A program made the position numbers and the translations under genes. A stretch of DNA of 45,287 nt from Actinomycetota bacterium (GTDB taxonomy: Bacteria; Actinomycetota; UBA4738; HRBIN12), in NCBI GenBank assembly GCA_005884925.1, contig VAYU01000033.1, positions 1 to 45,287 of the forward strand, written 5' to 3'. Below the pieces are notes generated by a model. That model saw nothing but the letters and a program-made list of their open reading frames with translations, was not told the DNA's origin and made no database searches. Position 1 is the stretch's first letter; each line of letters starts with the position of its first letter. Shown in pieces: positions 32,622 through 40,205 of this stretch.

Positions 32622-33838
32622 CAGGACCTCCTCGCGATCAGCGCGTAGTCCTGCGGTCGTTCGTCCTCGTCGGGATTCATCAATCGAACGTCGACCGAAT
32701 CGAACCCGGCGAAGCCGGCCATCACACGGAGCGTCTCGGGGTTCGCGGGCCAGGTGTGGGTGATGTCACCGAAGAACCAATTGGCGAGCGCATCCACGTT
32801 CAAAGGGTAGATGGTCTCCACCACGAGAGCGCCACCCGGAGCGAGCGCTCGCTGCGAATACTGCAAGAGCGGCAGCCACGACGCGGGCGGAAGGTGTTCG
32901 ACGACTTGGATCGCGCTCATGGCCGCCGGGGGCTCTCCGTCGTACGTCAGCAGGAAATCGGGCAACGTCCCCTGGACGGCATCGATACCGCGTTCCTCGC
33001 AGGTCGCAACGGCTTGCGATGAGATGTCCATGCCGAGCACCCGCCATCCCCATCCCTGGAGCAACGCGAGGAATTGGCCCTCCCCGCACCCCAGGTCGAG
33101 CCACAGCGGTGAACCTCCGTGTTGGGCCCGCAGCTGATCGGCGAGATCCCGATACTGCTGAAGCTTCTGCTCGATCGATCCCTGCGAGCCGCGGAGCGCC
33201 GCCTCGAAGCGCCAGTAGAACGCGTCGGGGAGCGCGGCTCCGGGCGAAGGTGCCGGCGCCGGCGCGGACGCGGGAGCCACGCCGGTCACGCCGCCCGCCG
33301 AGGCGAGCCGTCGGGACAACGCTTCGAGCTCGGACGCGGCCGATCCGATCCGAACGTCATGTTCGTGAGCGACCGTCTGCGATGCCTGAAGCGCGGCTTG
33401 GACCTCCTCCCACGCCGCCTCCGACCGGCGAAGATCGGAGCGGAGCTCTTGGAGCTCCGCGGTCAGACCGGCGTTGTCGTGGCGCGCCGCCTCGAGCTCG
33501 CCCGACGTCTCAAGGCCGAGCAGCGCCAGGTCGGCGCCGATCCGGTCGTACCGGCGCATCAGCGGGCGCAGGAGCCGGAAGATGAGTCGCTTGATGCTCC
33601 GTTTCAACGGACGGCCCATCTGAAGGACCTGATCGTCGGGAAGCGGGCCGGACGCATGGTCGTGACGGAGCGTCGCTTCGATCTCGCCCCAGCGGATCGC
33701 GAGGTCCGACGTCCCGTCGACCGACCGCGTCCCCGACGCGGAGCCCGATACCGGCGGAGCCGCCCAATACAGCTCGCGAGCGAGCGAATCGGCGGCGGTT
33801 TCCTCCGTCGTCGACGTGCGCGTCTCGTCGCTGCCCAC
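32621..33838 (-). CDS. SAM-dependent methyltransferase with N-terminal coiled coil
   Basis: The 405-residue protein has a poorly conserved start, a coiled coil at ~110-180 (ELEAARHDNAGLTAELQELR and following), an Ala/Pro linker (~187-200) and a class I methyltransferase domain. The SAM motif is LWLDLGCGEGQFLALL and the acidic motif II is VLGMDIS. EHLPPASWLPLLQYSQRALA and GGALVVETIYP follow. This layout matches methyltransferases that cap O-antigen-like chains, in which the coiled coil can act as a length ruler. The GTG start at 33838 lies 3 bp after the MutY stop, and the stop overlaps the next glycosyltransferase. The substrate is unknown. Confidence 0.87.
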   Translation of the reverse strand: MGSDETRTSTTEETAADSLARELYWAAPPVSGSASGTRSVDGTSDLAIRWGEIEATLRHDHASGPLPDDQVLQMGRPLKRSIKRLIFRLLRPLMRRYDRIGADLALLGLETSGELEAARHDNAGLTAELQELRSDLRRSEAAWEEVQAALQASQTVAHEHDVRIGSAASELEALSRRLASAGGVTGVAPASAPAPAPSPGAALPDAFYWRFEAALRGSQGSIEQKLQQYRDLADQLRAQHGGSPLWLDLGCGEGQFLALLQGWGWRVLGMDISSQAVATCEERGIDAVQGTLPDFLLTYDGEPPAAMSAIQVVEHLPPASWLPLLQYSQRALAPGGALVVETIYPLNVDALANWFFGDITHTWPANPETLRVMAGFAGFDSVDVRLMNPDEDERPQDYALIARRS

Positions 33839-33841
33839 GAA

Positions 33842-34795
33842 CTATCCCTTCGGTCGGGTGGCGGCCGAAAGGCTAATCGAATCGGAAGATCGCTCGGGTT
33901 CGCGCTCCGAGCGAACGACGGATCGCTCCGCCGGGAGCCGGAACGAGCGGCCCCGTCGCTCGACGATCCCGTCCCGGATGAGGCCGTCGACCGCCGACTC
34001 GATCCGACCGACCGCGAACCCCGTCGCCGCGGCCAGTCCCGAGAGGCCCGCGGAGGGCCGTTCGCGCAGGGCGGCCACGATCCGCCCCCGGACCTGGCGG
34101 TTGGATCCCTCGAAGGGTTGCTGCTTCTGCGCGGCGGTGGACCTCCGATTGCGGCCGGCGCCGCGATATCGGCACCACCGCCGGAACGGACACACCTCGC
34201 ATCGCGGCGTCGGCCGGCAGACCTCACGACCGAGATCCATCATCGCCTGGTTCCACGCCCCGGGGTCGCGCCGATCGAGGAGGAGCCGGGCGGCCGCCCC
34301 GATCTGAGGATCGTGGCCGTCCTCTGGCTCGTCGCCGAGCACCACACGCGACGTCACGCGCCGAACGTTGACGTCCATCGCGACCAGCGGTCGCCCGAAC
34401 GCGATCGCCGCGACCGCCGACGCGGTGTACGGCCCGACCCCTGGGAGTCGCCGGAGCGCTGCCGGATCGCGCGGCACCGTGCCGCCGTGCGTGCGGACGA
34501 TGATCCGAGCAGCTTCGTGCAGCGCCACCGCTCGCCGGTGATAACCCAGATCCGCCCATTCGCGGAGCACCTCCCCTCGCGAGGCTGCCGCGAGGCTCGA
34601 CGCGTCCGGGAATCGATAGAGGAACCCGTCGAACGCGGAGGCGACCCGGGCGGCCTGCGTCTGCTGCAGCATCACCTCGCTGACCAAGACCGCGTAGGGA
34701 TCGACCGCATCCCGGCGCCACGGGTACCGGTCGCGGCGCGGTCGGTACCAGGCGCGCAGCGCGAGGCGAAGCCGACTAGGCTCCAGAGCGGTCAT
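33842..34795 (-). CDS. mutY: A/G-specific adenine glycosylase (MutY-like)
   Basis: The 317-residue protein has the MutY core: catalytic Glu40 in SEVMLQQTQ, the helix-hairpin-helix LPGVGPYTASAVAAIAFG, catalytic Asp141 in AMDVNVRRV, and a cysteine cluster Cys193, 199, 202, 208. It removes adenine opposite 8-oxoguanine. The first cysteine spacing is C-x5-C instead of the usual C-x6-C. The C-terminal NUDIX-like half of E. coli MutY is missing and a short winged-helix-like segment (RQVRGRIVAALRERPSAGLS) takes its place, as in many actinomycete homologues. The ATG at 34795 overlaps the ATG of the divergent CBS gene on a shared CATG. An AAGGG lies upstream, inside that gene. Confidence 0.9.
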   Translation of the reverse strand: MTALEPSRLRLALRAWYRPRRDRYPWRRDAVDPYAVLVSEVMLQQTQAARVASAFDGFLYRFPDASSLAAASRGEVLREWADLGYHRRAVALHEAARIIVRTHGGTVPRDPAALRRLPGVGPYTASAVAAIAFGRPLVAMDVNVRRVTSRVVLGDEPEDGHDPQIGAAARLLLDRRDPGAWNQAMMDLGREVCRPTPRCEVCPFRRWCRYRGAGRNRRSTAAQKQQPFEGSNRQVRGRIVAALRERPSAGLSGLAAATGFAVGRIESAVDGLIRDGIVERRGRSFRLPAERSVVRSEREPERSSDSISLSAATRPKG

Positions 34796-35156
34796 GCCGG
34801 CCCTTCGCGAGCTCATGAGCATCGATCTCATCTCGGTCCCGCCCACGGCGACCGTCGCGGAGGCCGCCCAGGTGATGAGCCTGCAGCACGTCGGGGCAGC
34901 CCTGGTGGTCGAGGGAGAGGACCTGATCGGCATCTTCACCGAACGGGACATCGTGCGTGCGTTGGCCGCGGAGCACGATGCGGCGACGCACGACGTTCGA
35001 GAGTGGATGACCAAGGACCCGTTCACCCTGGAGGCCGACGCGTCCGCTCAGGAGACGCTCGCGCTGATGCTGGCCAAGGGGTTCCGTCACGTGCCCGTGA
35101 CCGAGGCCGGCCGACTCGTCGGGATCGTCTCGATGCGCGATCTCACGATCCGATAG
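34794..35156 (+). CDS. Small protein with two CBS domains
   Basis: The 120-residue protein is a single CBS pair. The first half is LRELMSIDLISVPPTATVAE to GEDLIGIFTERDIVRAL. The second is VREWMTKDPFTLEADASAQE to GRLVGIVSMRDLTI. CBS pairs bind adenine nucleotides and act as energy sensors, usually on a partner protein not evident here. A -10 box TAGGCT (34777-34782) lies 11 nt before the ATG. The ATG at 34815 is an alternative start that would avoid the overlap with MutY. It stands as a single-gene unit. Confidence 0.88.
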   Translation: MPALRELMSIDLISVPPTATVAEAAQVMSLQHVGAALVVEGEDLIGIFTERDIVRALAAEHDAATHDVREWMTKDPFTLEADASAQETLALMLAKGFRHVPVTEAGRLVGIVSMRDLTIR

Positions 35157-35192
35157 GTCGCCACGATGCGCTCGGCTGTGACGCCGAGCTTC

Positions 35193-35375
35193 CTAGAAGC
35201 CGGCCCGTGAGTCGGAGCTGTTCATGGCGGTGACGACCTCTTGGAGCGCCGCGTGGACGGCGCGGAAGATGTCCGCCACCTGGGCCGGTGTCGCGGTCGC
35301 CGCCGAGCCCTTGGCCGCCATCGCCGTGATGTCGCATGCCTTGTCGAACACGTGCCAGTCGCTGTCGCGGGACAT
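35193..35375 (-). CDS. Small conserved-looking protein of unknown function
   Basis: The 60-residue protein (MSRDSDWHVFDKACDITAMA to the C-terminal SSDSRAGF) has a strong AGGAGG 8 nt before the ATG at 35375, which decides the start. Predicted content is two helices with an Ala-rich middle and no membrane segment. A -10-like TAGCCT (35434-35429) and an 18-bp palindrome lie upstream. I do not recognise the family. The good ribosome binding site and codon pattern favour a real gene. Confidence 0.62.
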   Translation of the reverse strand: MSRDSDWHVFDKACDITAMAAKGSAATATPAQVADIFRAVHAALQEVVTAMNSSDSRAGF

Positions 35376-35444
35376 CGGGTGTTCCTCCTCGTGGTTCGGC
35401 TCGTCGGCCTGATCGATCCTCGCCACTCAGGCTAGCCGAACTCG

Positions 35445-35462
35445 ATCCACATCGATGTGGAT
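35445..35462. promoter_or_regulatory. 18-bp perfect palindrome, probable operator
   Basis: ATCCACATCGATGTGGAT is fully self-complementary. It lies in the divergent gap between the small unknown protein and the DGPF/ECF42 operon, and overlaps the expected -35 position of the leftward promoter (-10 at 35429-35434). It looks like the site of a dimeric repressor. Confidence 0.6.
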
Positions 35463-35476
35463 GTCGGGGGCATGGC

Positions 35477-35505
35477 TGTCGGGATCGCGCCCGGGCGTTC
35501 GTCGA
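35477..35505 (+). promoter_or_regulatory. Possible ECF42-type autoregulatory promoter
   Basis: TGTCGG (35477-35482) and CGTCGA (35500-35505) are separated by 17 bp, upstream of the DGPF gene. ECF42 promoters are reported to carry TGTCGA-like -35 and CG-T/A-C-like -10 boxes, as I recall. A housekeeping -10 TAGGGT (35507-35512) lies next to it. Confidence 0.35.
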
Positions 35506-35555
35506 TTAGGGTGGACGGGCGGCACGCGGCCGCCCCCGGGAACGGGAGGGTGCGC

Positions 35556-35903
35556 ATGAAGTACGCGTTGTTGATCTACGCGGACGAGAAGGCGTGGGAT
35601 GCGGTCCCGCACGACCAGCAACACGCGATCTACGAGGAGTACGAGAAGTTCGCGAACGAGCTCGTCGAGCGCGGCGTGATGCGGGGCGGTGATCAGCTGG
35701 CCGACAGCCCCGCGGCGACCACCGTCCGCGTTCGCGACGGCCAGCAGCTCGTCACCGACGGCCCCTTCGCGGAGACGAAGGAGCAGCTCGGCGGCTACTT
35801 CTTGGTGGAGGTCGACGACCTCGACACCGCGATCGAGCTCGCGAGCAAGATCCCGGGTGCGCGGCACGGCTCCGTGGAGGTGCGCCCCATCATCGAGGGA
35901 TGA
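35556..35903 (+). CDS. YCII-related DGPF-domain protein
   Basis: The 115-residue protein contains the DGPF signature (LVTDGPFAETKEQLGGYFLV) and the YCII-like ferredoxin fold (KYALLIYADEKAW, VDDLDTAIELASKIPGA, EVRPI). DGPF proteins are the usual genetic partners of ECF42 sigma factors; their activity is not established. A GGGAGGG lies 5 nt before the ATG. The stop overlaps the sigma factor start (ATGA), so the two are translated together. Confidence 0.92.
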   Translation: MKYALLIYADEKAWDAVPHDQQHAIYEEYEKFANELVERGVMRGGDQLADSPAATTVRVRDGQQLVTDGPFAETKEQLGGYFLVEVDDLDTAIELASKIPGARHGSVEVRPIIEG

Positions 35904-37120
35904 CCGACGCGTTCGGAGCCCTCGAGCGATCGTTCCGGCAGGGGTCCGGGCGGGCGGTGGCGGCCCTGATCCGCGTCACGGGTGACTTCGACCTGGCGGA
36001 GGAAGCGGTCCAGGACGCGTTCGAGGTCGCCCTCCGCACCTGGCCCAGCCGCGGCGTGCCGGACAACCCCGAGGCCTGGATCGTGACGACGGCGCGCAAC
36101 CGCGCGATCGACAAGCTCCGGCGTGAGCGCGTCGGCCGGGCGAAGACCGAAGTCGCCGCACAGATCGCCGAGCTGGAGTCGATCGGAGTCGACGTGCACG
36201 AGATCCCGGACGACCGTCTCCGGCTCCTGTTCACCTGTTGCCACCCGGCGCTCGCGATGGACGCGCGGGTCGCGCTCACGCTCCGCACGGTCGCCGGATT
36301 GTCGACCCGCGAGATCGCTCGCGCCTTCCTGGTCCCGGAACCGACCCTTGGGCAACGCCTCACCCGCGCGAAACGCAAGATCCGCGACGCTGCGATCCCC
36401 TACCGTGTGCCGCCGCGCGAGCTCCTCCCGGAGCGTCTCGACGGCGTGCTCGCGGTCCTGTATCTGGTGTTCAACGAGGGGTACGCGGCGACGCAGGGCG
36501 AGTTGCTGCGGGCAGAGATGGGTGACGAGGCGATCAGGCTGGCGCGACTCGTCGATCGGCTGCTCCCCGGGGATGACGACGTCCGCGCCTTGCTGTCGCT
36601 CATGATGCTCCAGCACGCTCGCCGCGCCGCCCGGACGGACGAGACGGGTGACCTCGTGCTCCTCGAGGACCAGGACCGCTCCCGTTGGGATCACGCGATG
36701 ATCGACGAGGGGCTGTCGGTGCTCTCCGAGGGGGCGCGGCGCCCGGGCGCGTACCGCCTCCAGGCAGAGATCGCCGCGTGTCACGCCCAGGCGCCGCGCC
36801 CAGAAGACACCGACTGGCCCGAGATCGCCTCCCTCTACGGTCGATTGGCGGCCCTGCAGCCATCGCCGGTCGTCGAGCTCAACCGCGCGGCCGCCGTCGC
36901 GATGGCCGACGGTCCCGAGAGCGGGCTGCGGATGCTCGAGCCGCTCCAGCCGGACCTAGATCGCTACCACCTGTTCCATTCCGCCAAGGCCGACCTGCTG
37001 CGGCGTGCCGGGAGAACCGACGACGCGGTCCAGGCCTATCGGCGAGCGCTGGACCTGACGACGAACGATGCCGAACGTCGCTTCTTGGAGCGACGGCTGA
37101 CTGCGCTGCAGCGAGCCTGA
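35900..37120 (+). CDS. ECF42-type sigma factor with C-terminal TPR-like extension
   Basis: The 406-residue protein has sigma region 2 (FDLAEEAVQDAFEVALRTWP, NPEAWIVTTARNRAIDKLRR) and region 4 (ALTLRTVAGLSTREIARAFL, TLGQRLTRAKRKI). A ~200-residue extension follows with LPERLDGVLAVLYLVFNEGY and TPR-like helices (VVELNRAAAVAMADGPESGL, DLLRRAGRTDDAVQAYRRAL). This extension defines ECF42 and has been shown to be needed for activity in Streptomyces. No anti-sigma is present; control is thought to run through the extension and DGPF partner. It is the second gene of the DGPF operon. Confidence 0.95.
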   Translation: MTDAFGALERSFRQGSGRAVAALIRVTGDFDLAEEAVQDAFEVALRTWPSRGVPDNPEAWIVTTARNRAIDKLRRERVGRAKTEVAAQIAELESIGVDVHEIPDDRLRLLFTCCHPALAMDARVALTLRTVAGLSTREIARAFLVPEPTLGQRLTRAKRKIRDAAIPYRVPPRELLPERLDGVLAVLYLVFNEGYAATQGELLRAEMGDEAIRLARLVDRLLPGDDDVRALLSLMMLQHARRAARTDETGDLVLLEDQDRSRWDHAMIDEGLSVLSEGARRPGAYRLQAEIAACHAQAPRPEDTDWPEIASLYGRLAALQPSPVVELNRAAAVAMADGPESGLRMLEPLQPDLDRYHLFHSAKADLLRRAGRTDDAVQAYRRALDLTTNDAERRFLERRLTALQRA

Positions 37121-37175
37121 GCTTCGCCCGCGCTCCGGGCCGCGTCCGACCCGTGGCGTAGCATCCGGGGCGGCG

Positions 37176-38603
37176 ATGCTCTTCCCCACGACGGACTTCG
37201 CGATCTTCTTCTGCCTGGTCTTCCTGGGCCACTGGTGGTTGAACCACAACCCCCGGGTGTGGAAGCCGTTCATGATCGCCGCGAGCTACGTCTTCTACGG
37301 ATGGTGGAACTGGCGGTACGTCTTCCTCCTGGCGGCCGTGTCGCTCATCACCCAAGCCTCGGCGATCGCCGTGGACCACCAGCGGCAGCCGAAACGCCGG
37401 ACAGCGGCCCTTGCGCTCGGCGTCGCCGCGACGATCGCGCCGCTCCTGTACTTCAAGTACTACGGCTTCTTCACCGTCAACGTGACGAACGCCGCCACCA
37501 CGTTCGGGCTGCACGTCGCACCGCCGCTGATCCAAGTGGTGTTGCCGGTGGGCGTCTCGTTCTACACGTTCATGGCGATCGCCTACCTCGTGGACATCTA
37601 CCGCGGCGACTTCGAGATCGCGAGCTGGGTCGACCTGTTCCTGTACCTCTCCTTCTTCCCCCACCTCGTCGCCGGGCCGATCGTGCGTCCGAACGAGCTC
37701 ATCCCCCAGCTCGTCGTGCGACGCGACCCGAGACACATCGATGTCGCGGACGCGATGTGGCTGATCCTCGGTGGGTTGTTCAAGAAGGTGGTGATCGCTA
37801 ACTACCTCGCGGGAGCGGTCGTCGATCCCGTCTTCGGCGACCCCGCCCGGCATAGCTCACCGGAGGCCATCGTCGGGATCGTGGCCTACGCGGTCCAGAT
37901 CTACTGCGACTTCAGCGGGTACACGGACATCGCGATCGGCGTCGCGAAGCTGCTCGGGTTCCGGTTCCCCCAGAATTTCGACCGTCCCTACAGCGCGCGC
38001 TCCGTACAGGAGTTCTGGCGGCGCTGGCACATGACGCTGTCCCGATGGCTGCGCGACTACCTGTACATCCCACTCGGCGGCAACCGGAAGGGGACGGCCC
38101 GCATCTACCGGAACCTGATGATCACGATGCTCCTTGGCGGTCTCTGGCACGGTGCGGCGTGGCACTTCGTCGTGTGGGGCGGTCTGCACGGGGCCTACCT
38201 GACGGTCGGGCATTGGAAGGACGGCAAACGCGAGGCGGGACAGCTGGCCGAACCGCCGGAGACGGCGCTCGTCCATTGGATGCAACGGCTCGCCACCTTC
38301 ACGCTCGTCTGCATCGCATGGACGCTCTTCCGAGCGGACTCGGTCGCCACCGCCCTGGCCCTGCTCGCGCGCACGGTGACCGCCTGGGGACTTCCCTCAC
38401 CCCTGCTCACACGCCCCGTCCTGCTGGCGATCTCCGCCGGGCTCGTGACGCAGTTCCTCCCCCACCGGCCGGCGGAACGTCTCAGGGCGGCTCTCTCCCG
38501 GCTCCGCCCGGTCCCGCTGGGGGTCACGGTCGCGGTCGTACTCTTCCTCATAACGACGCTGGGGCCCCGCGGCGTCGCCCCGTTCATCTACTTCCAGTTC
38601 TGA
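37176..38603 (+). CDS. MBOAT-family O-acyltransferase (AlgI/DltB/PatA-like)
   Basis: The 475-residue polytopic membrane protein opens with the typical MLFPTTDFAIFFCLVFLGHW and LYFKYYGFF, and has GVSFYTFMAIAYLVDIYRGD and FRFPQNFDRPYSARSVQEFW. The active-site region is RRWHMTLSRWLRDYLYIPLG followed by GGLWHGAAWHFVVWGGLHG with the catalytic His near 325. It moves acyl groups across the membrane onto a glycan or other acceptor. A -10 TAGCAT (37159-37164) lies 11 nt before the ATG. One base separates it from the SGNH gene; such pairs O-acylate exported polysaccharides. Confidence 0.94.
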   Translation: MLFPTTDFAIFFCLVFLGHWWLNHNPRVWKPFMIAASYVFYGWWNWRYVFLLAAVSLITQASAIAVDHQRQPKRRTAALALGVAATIAPLLYFKYYGFFTVNVTNAATTFGLHVAPPLIQVVLPVGVSFYTFMAIAYLVDIYRGDFEIASWVDLFLYLSFFPHLVAGPIVRPNELIPQLVVRRDPRHIDVADAMWLILGGLFKKVVIANYLAGAVVDPVFGDPARHSSPEAIVGIVAYAVQIYCDFSGYTDIAIGVAKLLGFRFPQNFDRPYSARSVQEFWRRWHMTLSRWLRDYLYIPLGGNRKGTARIYRNLMITMLLGGLWHGAAWHFVVWGGLHGAYLTVGHWKDGKREAGQLAEPPETALVHWMQRLATFTLVCIAWTLFRADSVATALALLARTVTAWGLPSPLLTRPVLLAISAGLVTQFLPHRPAERLRAALSRLRPVPLGVTVAVVLFLITTLGPRGVAPFIYFQF

Positions 38604-38604
38604 G

Positions 38605-39681
38605 ATGACCACCGACACGAAGGAACGCGCGACGAAGGAGCCTCGGCGGCCGGACGAGCAGGCCGACGCGCCCCCCGCGGGCCGACGGGGCATGCCCGCC
38701 GGGCGGGTCCTCGTGGTGCTCCTGCTCGGCATCCTCCTTTGGGGAGCGCTGTACGCGCCCGAGCTGAAGCGGTCGTCGGAGGCTCAGCCGGAGGGTCTGC
38801 GGCGGACGGTCTCGCTCGCCATCTTGGACCCGGTCGTCTGGGTGGAAGATCGCCTGGGGCTCACCCGACTGATCGACAACGCGACCCAGGCACTCGGTCG
38901 CCACCCGAACGAGCCGGTCGGTGGAGGCGTCGGCGGCCTCCAGGATGTCGACCCCTTACCGAGCGTCCCCGAACCGGGGAATACGCCGAAGCATCCGCAG
39001 CGGGACACGACGATCCGCATACCGACCAGCGCCAAGCCGCTGCGAGTGGTTATCGTCGGCGACTCGTTGGCCCAAGGCATCGGGTCTTTCGCCGAACGCG
39101 TGTTCAAGCCGTCGCTCGTCGACGTCATCAAGCAAGGTCGGATCTCGACCGGGCTCGCTCGTCCCGACTACTTCAACTGGCCCGCACAGATGCGGCTCAT
39201 CGTGGATCGCTCGCATCCCGACCTGACGATCGTGATGTTGGGCGAGAACGACGCCCAGTCCTTGGTGACGCCGGGGGGCCAGTTGGAGGCCCAGATCGGT
39301 ACGGGGGATTTCCCTCCCGCCTACGAACAGCGGGTACGCTCGTTCGCCAGGCTCGCGACGTCGGAGGGTGGACACGTGATCTGGGTCGGGCTCCCGAACC
39401 CTCGCGACACCAAGCGTTGGCCCTTCATCGAGCACCAGAACGTCGCTTTCCGCGAGGTCGCCGACCAGCTCCCGAACGTGGCTTTCTTCGACACGTGGAC
39501 CACGTTCTCGGCGGCCGGCGGTGGTTACACCGCCTACTACCACGACGGCAAGCGTCTCACCCTCGTGCGGGCGGATGACGGTGTGCATTTCAACGCGGAT
39601 GGATACACGATCTTGATGCGCCTGGTCGCGCGGTTCGTCACGCAACAGTTCAAGCTGGACCCGAGGTCCTACGAGGGCTGA
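38605..39681 (+). CDS. Membrane-anchored SGNH/GDSL hydrolase-type acyltransferase partner (AlgJ/DUF459-like)
   Basis: The 358-residue protein has a short cytosolic tail, one transmembrane helix (GRVLVVLLLGILLWGALY, ~33-50), a linker and an exterior SGNH domain: GDSLAQG (Ser154), GEND block III and DGVH (Asp325, His328) as the catalytic triad parts. With the adjacent MBOAT protein it should transfer or remove acyl groups on a surface glycan. Convergent with the GNAT gene, overlapping it by 13 bp. Confidence 0.92.
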   Translation: MTTDTKERATKEPRRPDEQADAPPAGRRGMPAGRVLVVLLLGILLWGALYAPELKRSSEAQPEGLRRTVSLAILDPVVWVEDRLGLTRLIDNATQALGRHPNEPVGGGVGGLQDVDPLPSVPEPGNTPKHPQRDTTIRIPTSAKPLRVVIVGDSLAQGIGSFAERVFKPSLVDVIKQGRISTGLARPDYFNWPAQMRLIVDRSHPDLTIVMLGENDAQSLVTPGGQLEAQIGTGDFPPAYEQRVRSFARLATSEGGHVIWVGLPNPRDTKRWPFIEHQNVAFREVADQLPNVAFFDTWTTFSAAGGGYTAYYHDGKRLTLVRADDGVHFNADGYTILMRLVARFVTQQFKLDPRSYEG

Positions 39682-40205
39682 GAGGTGGACCCCTCGTCGG
39701 TGAGCGCTTTCACCAGGTAGGTGCAGACGCCCGCGACGGGAAGCGGCGCGCCATCGTCCGCCTCGAGCAGGGCAGCCTGCACGAAGGGTCCATGGGCGAA
39801 CACGTATCCGAGCCGCTCGTACAGCGAACGCGCCGCGGCGGCCGCGTCCTCGACGCCCACGCCCAACCCCAGACGGGCGAAGCCCGCCGAGCGCGTCTCG
39901 CGCTCGGCGGCAACGACGAGCGCCGTCGCGATCCCGCGACGGCGCCACCCGGGCGCGACCCCGAGGTCCCGGATCTCCGGGCATCCCTCGCGATAGGCCG
40001 ACGGCGACCACTCGGGGTGACCGGGGAACACCACCATCGCACGGCCGGTCGGCCGCTCACCCACCCACGCGACGAGCTGAACGGCGAGCCCGCGCTCCTG
40101 GAACCCGATCCGGTTCGTGTACTCGGTGGCGTTCCAGGCCGGCATACCGGCCTGGAACGCGGCGAGGTCCGCCGGCGCGAGCCGGCGGACCTCCACCGGG
40201 TCCAT
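39669..40205 (-). CDS. GNAT-family N-acetyltransferase
   Basis: The 178-residue protein has the acetyl-CoA-binding motif A (IRDLGVAPGWRRRGIATALV) and the C-terminal YERLGYVF of the GNAT fold. The substrate is unknown. The ATG at 40205 overlaps the TrpB2 stop (TGATG); a GTG one codon earlier is also possible. Its 3' end runs 13 bp into the convergent SGNH gene. Confidence 0.88.
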   Translation of the reverse strand: MDPVEVRRLAPADLAAFQAGMPAWNATEYTNRIGFQERGLAVQLVAWVGERPTGRAMVVFPGHPEWSPSAYREGCPEIRDLGVAPGWRRRGIATALVVAAERETRSAGFARLGLGVGVEDAAAAARSLYERLGYVFAHGPFVQAALLEADDGAPLPVAGVCTYLVKALTDEGSTSQPS

